NCBI RefSeq assembly: GCF_026341855.1
Contig: NZ_JAPENW010000001.1
Location: forward strand, 4,145,001 to 4,209,000
Source: Streptomyces sp. NBC_00568
GTDB taxonomy: Bacteria; Actinomycetota; Actinomycetes; Streptomycetales; Streptomycetaceae
Direction: 5' to 3'
Length of the DNA: 64,000 nucleotides
A program made the position numbers and the translations under genes. Of this stretch, positions 57,913 to 64,000 are shown piece after piece; the first letter of the stretch is position 1, and each line of letters starts with the position of its first letter. The notes under the pieces are model-generated. The model did not search any database and had not been told where the DNA came from. It was given only the letters and a program-made list of their open reading frames with translations.

Positions 57913-58290
57913 TCAGATCGGGTCGGTCACACCGTGACCGTGTCCGTTGCCCTCCGCGCCCCGAAGCAGGTCCTGGCCGAACTCGACCATCTTCTTCGCG
58001 TAGTCCTCGGTCCACTCGGCTCGCTCGGCGATCGAGGCGGCGGTCAGCCGGTCGAAGCGGCGCGGATCGGCGAGCTGCGCGGCGGCGATGGCCTGGAACT
58101 CGACCGCCCGGTCCGCGGCGGCACGGAAGGCGTGCGTCAGCTCCGTGGCCCGGTCCAGCAGCGCGCGCGGATCGTCGATCGACTCCAGGTCGAAGAAGTG
58201 CTCCGGATCCCCCGCGGCCTCCGCGGGCTCGAAGAGCAGGGGCGCGGGGCGTAGCCGCGGTTCGTTCCGACGCGGCGTGGGCTCCGCCAT
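57913..58290 (-). CDS. conserved small helical protein
   Basis: The product is 125 residues with ATG 58290 after GGAGGAG. It is predicted mostly alpha-helical and acidic (DPEHFFDLESIDDPRALLDRATELTHAFRAAADRAVEFQAIAA broken over several turns), with no signal peptide, TM or catalytic motif. The family is not recognised. It follows the helicase operon on the same strand, 143 bp downstream, and could be a late member of it. Confidence 0.72.
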   Translation of the reverse strand: MAEPTPRRNEPRLRPAPLLFEPAEAAGDPEHFFDLESIDDPRALLDRATELTHAFRAAADRAVEFQAIAAAQLADPRRFDRLTAASIAERAEWTEDYAKKMVEFGQDLLRGAEGNGHGHGVTDPI

Positions 58291-58433
58291 GTCTTCTCCT
58301 CCTCGTACGGTTCAGGGGCCCCTCTCGGTAAAGGGCCACCGTCCATTCTCCCCCGCTCGCGCAAGTGGGCCCGAAGGGCCGCGTGCGCCCCCTCGGCCGG
58401 GATTCCGCCGGCCCGGTGTGCCTCGAGCGGGGC

Positions 58434-59768
58434 TCAGGGCCGCCACGCCACCCGATGCTCCGCCAGATGGGACAACACCGCGTGATTGGCTTCCCAACCG
58501 TCCGGGAATTTCACGGTGACTCCCAGCTGTACCGGCTCGGTCGACGGATGGTCGTCCAGCAGCTCGGTGACCCCTTCCCGGCAGACCACGATGCAGGCGT
58601 GCCGGTGCCGGGACGCGAGCACGCACAGCCGCCCCGTCTCCAGATGGAACGCCGTGGCGTCCGGCCGCCCCGACAGCGGATGCAGGACGACGGTGACGTC
58701 GAACTCCCGCCCCTGGAGCCGGTTGGCCGTGTCGACGGTGACATCCGCGACACCGAGGGCGGTCAGCGCCGCTCGTACGGCCGCGGCCTGGTCCCGGTGC
58801 GCCGTGCCGACGGCGATCCGGTCGGCCGTCAGCGGCACCGGATCCTCCGCCCGCTCCGACGTGGCCGCGCCACCCCGGTCGAGCAGCCGCCGTACGACCC
58901 CGGCCACCGCGCGCACCGCCTCCGGGTCCGTACGCGGCGTGTGCCGGGCGGGCAGCTCCAGCAGTCCCCAACCGGACTCGGCCGCCTCGTCGATGACCCG
59001 GTCGGTCCCCGAACCGTCCGAGGGGACACCGAAGTTCAGCCGTCGGTCGCCGTGGCCGGTGCCGCTGCGGAACGGCGTGTACGGATAGAAGGCGTGCGAG
59101 ACCAGGGGCGCCGCCGACGCGGGCAGCCGCCAGGACACCGGAAGCCGGTGCTGCGGCAGCTGCGGATTGTGCGCGAGCAGGGTGGTCACCGCGGACGCCG
59201 ACGGGTCGTACGACAGACCCGCCCACTGCTCCGAACCGACGATCGCGAACGGGTCCAACTGCCCCGGATCGCCCACGAACAGCGCCCGCTCGAAGAGCCC
59301 GGCGACGGCGAGCAGCGCGTCCGAACGCATCTGGTACGCCTCGTCGACGATCGCGTGCCGCCACGGCTCGACGCCCTTGACGTGGGCCCACTTCGCGGCG
59401 GTGGAGATGACGACGTCGAGGCCCGCCAGGTCGGCCGCCTTCGTCGACTTGCGCACCTGGTCCAGGCCGTCGAGCGCCTTGTCGTACGGGTCGGAGTCGC
59501 TGCTGTGCAGCCGCCCCACGGGCAGCTCCGGGGCCTTCTCGGCGAGCCGCAGCACCAGATCGTCGACCTGGGCGTTGGTCTGCGCGATCACCATCAACGG
59601 GCGCCCGGCGGCCGCCAGTTCGAGTGCGGCCCGGACGACGAGGGTCGACTTGCCGGCGCCCGGCGGGGAGTCGACCACGACGCCGCGGTCGGTGCCGTGC
59701 AGGGTGTCGCGCAGGATCGCGTCGGTGGCGCGGCCGGCCTCGGCACCCGGGTCGAAGACGGCGGTCAC
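58434..59768 (-). CDS. SF1 Upf1-like DNA helicase (split-Dna2 helicase part)
   Basis: The product is 444 residues, GTG 59768, overlapping the upstream stop by four bases (GTGA). Helicase motifs: I VVDSPPGAGKSTLVVRA, Ia MVIAQTNAQVDDLVLRL, II HAIVDEAYQMRSD, III LFVGDPGQLDPFAIVG, IV QHRLPVSWRLP, V DTANRLQGREFDVTVVLHPL and VI CVLASRHRHACIVV. The motif V/VI form is that of the Upf1/Dna2 branch of SF1 (5' to 3'). It is the last gene of a three-gene operon with a Cas4/RecB-type nuclease and an uncharacterised protein. Confidence 0.9.
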   Translation of the reverse strand: MTAVFDPGAEAGRATDAILRDTLHGTDRGVVVDSPPGAGKSTLVVRAALELAAAGRPLMVIAQTNAQVDDLVLRLAEKAPELPVGRLHSSDSDPYDKALDGLDQVRKSTKAADLAGLDVVISTAAKWAHVKGVEPWRHAIVDEAYQMRSDALLAVAGLFERALFVGDPGQLDPFAIVGSEQWAGLSYDPSASAVTTLLAHNPQLPQHRLPVSWRLPASAAPLVSHAFYPYTPFRSGTGHGDRRLNFGVPSDGSGTDRVIDEAAESGWGLLELPARHTPRTDPEAVRAVAGVVRRLLDRGGAATSERAEDPVPLTADRIAVGTAHRDQAAAVRAALTALGVADVTVDTANRLQGREFDVTVVLHPLSGRPDATAFHLETGRLCVLASRHRHACIVVCREGVTELLDDHPSTEPVQLGVTVKFPDGWEANHAVLSHLAEHRVAWRP

Positions 59769-61360
59769 AGGACGTCCTCCTCGGTCACCGGGTCCGGCAG
59801 CGGCAGGGCGTCGGGCTCACCCGGCGGCCCTCCGTGCGTCCACGGTGTCTCCTCCGGGTCGGGCAGCTTGGCGCCGCCCCGCTGCTCGTGCTCGAAGAGG
59901 GTGAAGCAGACGAGGTCCCCCTTCTCCGGCACGGACCCGGCCTCGGGTTCCTTGCCGCGCCCCATCTTGTCGACGATCCGCAGCACCAGGGCCGCGCCCT
60001 CGTCGTCGGCCGCCACGAACTCCGCCGCCTGCGGCTTCCCGCCCAGCGAGCGGTACACCTTGGCCCGTTCCCCCAGGTGCGGTCGGTCGTCCGTGCGGAC
60101 GGTCACCAGCGGGCGGGGGCTCGGCCGCTTGCCCTCGCTGTACGCCATCACGACATCGGTGACCTCTCCCGCGAACGCCTCCCCGGCGAGCCGCCGGCCC
60201 GCCATGACCAGCGGGTCGTCCAGGGCCTCCTGGGCTTCCAGGCGGGCCTGTTCGCGCTCGCGCGTGGCCAGTTTGTTCGCGGCGGTGACCGCGTCGTCGC
60301 GGCGCGGCTGCGGCGGCTCGCCCGCCACGACCCGGTCACGGTGTCCGGTGAACGACCAGCGGTCGCGGGTCCACCGGTCGGCGGCGTGCGCCCCTTCCGG
60401 CAGCGTGCGCAGCAGGTCGAGCCCGTGCCAGACCGCGTCCCAGGTGGGCCGTGCGACGCGCTCGACGAGAGCGCGGATCTCGCGCTCCGCGGCGGTGAGT
60501 TCACCGAGCCGGTCGTCCGCCTCGATGCCGTCCTCGGCGGCGGCCAGCGCCGTGCGCGCGCGGTCGTAGCGCTCGATGGCCGGGGCCAGCAGCTGGTTGT
60601 CGAAGGCGGGATCGGTGGCGGGTCCGGCGGGCGGGCAGACGAGCTGGCCCCGCGCGTCCCGCTGGAGCTCGGCCCGCACCGCGGCCTCGGCGCCCGGCTC
60701 GCCGTCCGGCGGGTCGATCCAGGCGAGCAGCGCGCCGAGGTGCTGGTCCTCCAGACTGCTCTGCCCGGTGGCCCAGTGCCGGGACACGACATCGGTGAGG
60801 GCGAGGAGCAGGGCCGAGCCGGGCACCCGGGCGCGCTCGCCGAAGTGGGTCAGCCAGCGCCCGAACAACGGCACCCGGGGCGGTGCCGGATGCGGGGTCT
60901 CGGGATCCTGCTCGGCAGTGCGGCGAAAGCGCGTGGAGCGCCCGAGGAGGCGGACGAACTCGATGCCCGCCCGGCCCGGCACGATCAGCTGCGGCGCGTC
61001 CGCGCACAACTCGACCTCGACCTTGACGCGCTTGCCGGTCTCCGGGTCGGTCTCGCTGCGCTCGGCCGCCTCGACCACGTCCGCGTACGTGTCGATGTAC
61101 GGCAGGACGACGTCCGCCAGCTCGGCGAGGAACGCGAAGCGCAGGTCGCGGTCGCGGGGCTGCGGCACGACCAGCAGCCGGGGAGCCTCCCGGTCCGTGC
61201 CGACCAGCGCGCCGAGCGGGGCTCCCGCCTCACCGGCGGTGGTGAGCGGCACGAACACCAGCGGCCGTTCGGCGAGATGACGGTGGAGCACGGTGGCGGC
61301 GGGCTGTGCCCGGCCGCTCTCGACGGCCTCCAGCCGGGCGAGGGTGGCGATCAGTGACAT
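59765..61360 (-). CDS. uncharacterised middle protein of helicase-nuclease operon
   Basis: The product is 531 residues from ATG 61360 (GGAGG RBS), overlapping the nuclease stop by 10 bp and the helicase start by 4 bp. The first 170 residues look like an alpha/beta fold (MSLIATLARLEAVE, PLVFVPLTTAGEAG, PRLLVVPQPRDRDLRFAFLAE). A long charged helical middle (about 230-400: AIERYDRARTALAAAEDG, LATREREQARLEAQEAL) could be coiled coil. A beta-rich end (VTVRTDDRPHLGERAKVYRSL, KGDLVCFTLFEHEQ) follows. No catalytic motif is recognised. Strict coupling implies a stoichiometric complex, possibly a bridging or DNA-clamp subunit. Confidence 0.85.
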   Translation of the reverse strand: MSLIATLARLEAVESGRAQPAATVLHRHLAERPLVFVPLTTAGEAGAPLGALVGTDREAPRLLVVPQPRDRDLRFAFLAELADVVLPYIDTYADVVEAAERSETDPETGKRVKVEVELCADAPQLIVPGRAGIEFVRLLGRSTRFRRTAEQDPETPHPAPPRVPLFGRWLTHFGERARVPGSALLLALTDVVSRHWATGQSSLEDQHLGALLAWIDPPDGEPGAEAAVRAELQRDARGQLVCPPAGPATDPAFDNQLLAPAIERYDRARTALAAAEDGIEADDRLGELTAAEREIRALVERVARPTWDAVWHGLDLLRTLPEGAHAADRWTRDRWSFTGHRDRVVAGEPPQPRRDDAVTAANKLATREREQARLEAQEALDDPLVMAGRRLAGEAFAGEVTDVVMAYSEGKRPSPRPLVTVRTDDRPHLGERAKVYRSLGGKPQAAEFVAADDEGAALVLRIVDKMGRGKEPEAGSVPEKGDLVCFTLFEHEQRGGAKLPDPEETPWTHGGPPGEPDALPLPDPVTEEDVL

Positions 61361-62649
61361 GCGGTCGCCTCCCGTCCGTCCGAGACGCCGGCCACCGGCA
61401 CCGGGACATCGCCGCCCACCGGCCCCGGGGTGCCGGACGCCTGGCTCCGCGGCACCGCGGCCTTCCAGGCGCGGGCCTCCGGAACCGTGCCGCTCAGGGC
61501 CTGTGCCCGCAGCAGCGCCGCTCTCCTGAGCGCCGCGACGGCCGGGTCCCCGGGGTCGCCGGCCTCCCCGTGCGCCGCCGCCAGTACGTCCGTGACGGTC
61601 GTCAGACCGCCCAGCTCCGCGCGCAGTGAGCGGCCCAGGGACGTCACCGCGCCCTCGGCGCGCGAACGGGCGCGGCAGTGGAAGGCCAGCTCGCAGGCGG
61701 ACAGGCACTCAGGCGCGTAGGTCGCGGGGACCGCCTCGACGGCGGTGATCAGCTCCTCGGCGGGAAGGCCGGGGGAGAAGCAGCTGCCCTCGGGGAGGGC
61801 GGCCGCGATGTCCTCGACGCGGGTGAGCCGGTCGAGCTGACGGCGGGTGACCGCCCGCTGCTTGCGGACGTCGACGGTCGAGGCCGTGGGCAGGTTGGAG
61901 AAGTCCTTGGGGCAGACCAGAAGGATGCGGTGGCGGACCGCGGGGGCGGGATCGAGGCGGGCGGCGACCTCCTCCAGGGCGAGGACGTACACCGCGGACT
62001 GCCGGGCGGCGGCGCCCACCTTGGCCGGGTCGGCCGAACCGTCCAGCATCGGGAACGACTTGATCTCGACGACCGTCCAGTCGCCGTCCGGGTGCACGAC
62101 CACCCCGTCCGGCTCCAGGAAGGCGGCGGAGCCCGCGACGTCCAGGGCGAGCATGGGGTGGTCGAGCAGCGTCCAGGCGCCGGCCTCGGTGGCCTCGCGC
62201 AGCGCCAGCTCCGTACGCTTCGCGCGTCCCTCGGGGCCGGCCGCGCTCAGGTCGGGCACCGCACCCGGGCCGGGCGGTTCGGCGCCGGGGTCCAGCTTCT
62301 CGTGCACCAGCCGCAGCAGCTCGGCACCGCCGTCGGCCTTGACCCGCGCCTCGAAGGCGTTGCCCCGCATGAACGCGAACTGCGACATCCCGAACGCGGA
62401 CGGCGCGCCGAGCGCGCTCGCCAGCTTCGCCTTGTCGACACCCGCGCCGTCCAGCAGGGCGCGGCGGTCGCACCCGGGGTTGGCGGCGAGCGCCGCCAGG
62501 GCGCGCGCGTCGAGCGCCTTCGGTGCGACGTCCGGACCGCGCAGCTCAGTGAGCTGCTGCCGCAGCGCCGTCCCCCGCGTCCGTGGGAGAGGCACCCGGC
62601 TCGGCTCCCGGCCCGGTTCGGGACTCGCGCTGTCGGGGAATTCGTTCAC
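61351..62649 (-). CDS. RecB/Cas4-type PD-(D/E)XK nuclease with Fe-S cysteines
   Basis: The product is 432 residues if GTG 62649 is used; GTG 62595 is an alternative with a better GGGAG RBS, and the start is uncertain because the PAP2 gene overlaps. Nuclease residues: Glu100 in GNAFEARVKA, Asp181 in EPDGVVVHPDGDW, the Glu195-x-Lys197 pair in VVEIKSFP, and the RecB-type Gln217/Tyr221 in ARQSAVYVLAL. Cys60 before the core, and Cys315, Cys319 and Cys325 after it (ECLSACELAFHC), reproduce the 1+3 cysteine layout of the Fe-S clusters of AddB, Dna2 and Cas4. First gene of the operon. Confidence 0.85.
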   Translation of the reverse strand: MNEFPDSASPEPGREPSRVPLPRTRGTALRQQLTELRGPDVAPKALDARALAALAANPGCDRRALLDGAGVDKAKLASALGAPSAFGMSQFAFMRGNAFEARVKADGGAELLRLVHEKLDPGAEPPGPGAVPDLSAAGPEGRAKRTELALREATEAGAWTLLDHPMLALDVAGSAAFLEPDGVVVHPDGDWTVVEIKSFPMLDGSADPAKVGAAARQSAVYVLALEEVAARLDPAPAVRHRILLVCPKDFSNLPTASTVDVRKQRAVTRRQLDRLTRVEDIAAALPEGSCFSPGLPAEELITAVEAVPATYAPECLSACELAFHCRARSRAEGAVTSLGRSLRAELGGLTTVTDVLAAAHGEAGDPGDPAVAALRRAALLRAQALSGTVPEARAWKAAVPRSQASGTPGPVGGDVPVPVAGVSDGREATACH

Positions 62650-63547
62650 CCGTGGAAGTCTGGCATCCCGCACTGACAATCGCGGAACCCTCGCCCCGGG
62701 AGGCACCCGCGACCCACGGGGCGCGGACCGCCAGGAACGTCCGCAGGCGGTTCGCCGTCCGCATCACGAACGGGGTCAGCAGCAGTCCGGCCCCCATGAC
62801 CGCGGCGCCCGCGACGGCGTCCAGGAAGTAGTGGTTGGCCGTGCCCATCACGACGATCGTGGTGACCAGCGGATACACGACACCGGCGATCTTGGCGGCG
62901 GGTGTGCGGCCGTAGCGCCACAGCATCACTCCGCACCACAGCGCCCAGCCCACGTGCAGGCTCGGCATCGCCGCGTACTGGTTCGTCATCCCGCCCAGCC
63001 CGCGCGGCGCGCTCGCCTCGCCGCCCCACCAGCCGTAATCGCTGTACTGGGCCATCGTGTCGACGAAGCCGTGGCCGGACGACAGCAGCCGGGGCGGGCA
63101 GGTCGGCAGCAGGGTGAAGCCGATCAGGCCCAGGAAGGTGGAGGTCATCAGCCATGTGCGGGCCGCGCGGAAGCGCACGGTCCGGGAGCGGAAGAGCCAG
63201 ATCAGGATCGCGGGCGTCACCAGGTAGTGCAGCGACGCGTACCAGAAGTCGGCGGGGACCCCCAGCCAGGCCTGACGTGTGAACAGCCGGTTCAGCGGGT
63301 GTTCCGCGTTGAGGCGGAGGACCTTCTCGATGCGCAGGATCTCGAGGCCGTGACCGACCGCGCCGGCGGTGTCGCCCCGGGCGAGGAGCCGGCCCGCCGA
63401 GTACGACGCGTACACGAGCAGGATCAGCGGGAGCTCGGTCCACCAGCGGAGCCGGGCGGAGGCCGCCGCGGACGTGCGCAGCTCCGTCCACCGGCGCAAC
63501 CGGGCGCGTGGCGCCGCTTCGGTACGCGGTGCGTCGGTCTGCGGCAT
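62546..63547 (-). CDS. PAP2-family membrane phosphatase/transferase
   Basis: The product is 333 residues with ATG 63547 after GGAGG. It has six TM segments. The PAP2 C2 motif is AAMPSLHVGWALW and C3 is GTANHYFLDAVAGA; the layout with CPPRLLSSGHGFVDTM is that of the inositolphosphotransferase/Aur1-like PAP2 subgroup. Near the N-terminus RLRRWTEL and RLRWWTEL form a short internal duplication. The C-terminal 45 residues are disordered and overlap the start of the nuclease gene by about 100 bp. The lipid substrate is unknown. Confidence 0.88.
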   Translation of the reverse strand: MPQTDAPRTEAAPRARLRRWTELRTSAAASARLRWWTELPLILLVYASYSAGRLLARGDTAGAVGHGLEILRIEKVLRLNAEHPLNRLFTRQAWLGVPADFWYASLHYLVTPAILIWLFRSRTVRFRAARTWLMTSTFLGLIGFTLLPTCPPRLLSSGHGFVDTMAQYSDYGWWGGEASAPRGLGGMTNQYAAMPSLHVGWALWCGVMLWRYGRTPAAKIAGVVYPLVTTIVVMGTANHYFLDAVAGAAVMGAGLLLTPFVMRTANRLRTFLAVRAPWVAGASRGEGSAIVSAGCQTSTGERIPRQRESRTGPGAEPGASPTDAGDGAAAAAH

Positions 63548-63799
63548 CCGATCGCCCTCCCCCATCTGTTCTGTGGTGGCCCGACAGTACGCAGTCTGCT
63601 GACGACGGTCCGTGGCCAACCGGATTTTACGATGAACGCGAATGCCCCGATGGGGCGCCCCCGGTCCTCAAAGACGCGGAGATCGCCCCCCGGGTTGCCC
63701 CGGGAGGGGGTGAGCGATGATGGAGTGACCCACTCCTCAGTCGTCATCGAGTGAGCCGACCCCTCACTCGTGCCGCCCGTTCCGGAAAGGCTCCTCTTC

Positions 63800-64000
63800 A
63801 TGGCACCGCGCATCCTGCTGGCCCGGCACGGACAGACGGAATGGTCGCTGTCCGGAAAGCACACCGGCAGGACCGACATCCCGCTCCTGGAAGAGGGCCG
63901 GCGCGGCGCCAAGCTGCTGGGCGAGCGGCTCCACCGGGCGCCCTTCGACGGGCTCTCCGGTGTCGAGGTGCGCACCAGCCCGCTGTCGCGCGCGCGGGAC
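63800..64000 (+). CDS. histidine phosphatase family protein, 3' end outside window
   Basis: ATG 63800 has GGAAAGG nine bases upstream. The 67 visible residues start MAPRILLARHGQTEWSLSG, where RHGQTEW is the catalytic phospho-His motif, followed by KHTGRTDIPLLEEGRRGAKLLG and RTSPLSRARD, as in phosphoglycerate-mutase-like phosphatases. The substrate cannot be deduced from this part. Confidence 0.9.
   Translation, partial: MAPRILLARHGQTEWSLSGKHTGRTDIPLLEEGRRGAKLLGERLHRAPFDGLSGVEVRTSPLSRARD

Noticed and set aside
58434..62649. Cas4-containing CRISPR adaptation locus
   Set aside because: The nuclease has Cas4-like features, but cas1/cas2 and any repeat array are absent. Linkage to a helicase favours Dna2/AddB-like end processing.

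Overview
This window is chromosomal DNA of a Streptomyces (or very close relative). The coding sequence is very GC-rich with strong third-position bias, GTG/TTG starts are common, and family content is genus-typical: the cslA-glxA-cslZ cell-surface glucan locus, class E and F sortases, a CdgA-type GGDEF/EAL protein, a YidC-like paralogue next to a DUF6412 gene, and several Streptomyces-style intergenic repeats. As far as I can recall, the order cdgA ... ehu transporter - IclR - LPMO - SPFH - NlpC/P60 - tRNA-Lys - cslA - glxA - cslZ matches the SCO2817-SCO2838 stretch of S. coelicolor in inverted orientation. I therefore read most of the window as core chromosome with an inserted defence island.

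Layout. 1-1468: three small hypothetical genes. 1545-9914: a compositionally different (lower GC by eye) restriction-modification island. It holds an HNH endonuclease, a cytosine-C5 DNA methyltransferase, a Vsr-type nick endonuclease, a NaeI-like restriction enzyme, a Z1-domain superfamily II helicase and a MORC/paraMORC GHKL ATPase. 10.0-26.3 kb: small regulators, transporters, a GH30 galactanase, a class E sortase, an MFS pump with a divergent HxlR regulator, a YidC paralogue, a FAH hydrolase, a Gfo/Idh oxidoreductase with a divergent ROK regulator, an LAXTG surface protein, a HAD phosphatase and a class F sortase operon. 26.8-35.9 kb: the cslZ/glxA/cslA glucan locus, a tRNA-Lys, an NlpC/P60 hydrolase, an SPFH protein and an AA10 LPMO with a DasR-like operator. 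36.0-42.1 kb: an AMP-ligase, a two-component system and an M18 aminopeptidase. 42.2-52.9 kb: a second tRNA-Lys, an IclR regulator, an EhuABCD-like ABC importer and a catabolic gene set (DUF3830, amidase, hydroxyacid dehydrogenase, two Asp/Glu-racemase-superfamily proteins, an LLM flavoprotein). 53-57 kb: a PAS-GGDEF-EAL protein with a BldD box, an M6-like secreted protease and a third identical tRNA-Lys. 57-64 kb: a primase-like protein and a three-gene operon that looks like a split Dna2 (Cas4/RecB-type Fe-S nuclease + unknown 531-aa protein + SF1 Upf1-like helicase), then a PAP2 membrane enzyme and a truncated histidine phosphatase.

The two most interesting systems are the MORC-Z1-NaeI island and the split-Dna2 operon. 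In the first, a gyrase/MutL-type ATPase sits with a restriction enzyme whose known relative is one residue away from being a topoisomerase. A third oddity is a 39-codon repeat-built mini-ORF linking ehuC and ehuD through overlapping stop/start codons on both sides.

Limits: no searches or alignments could be run. Family names rest on motifs read by eye and on remembered family features, and composition statements are visual, not computed.
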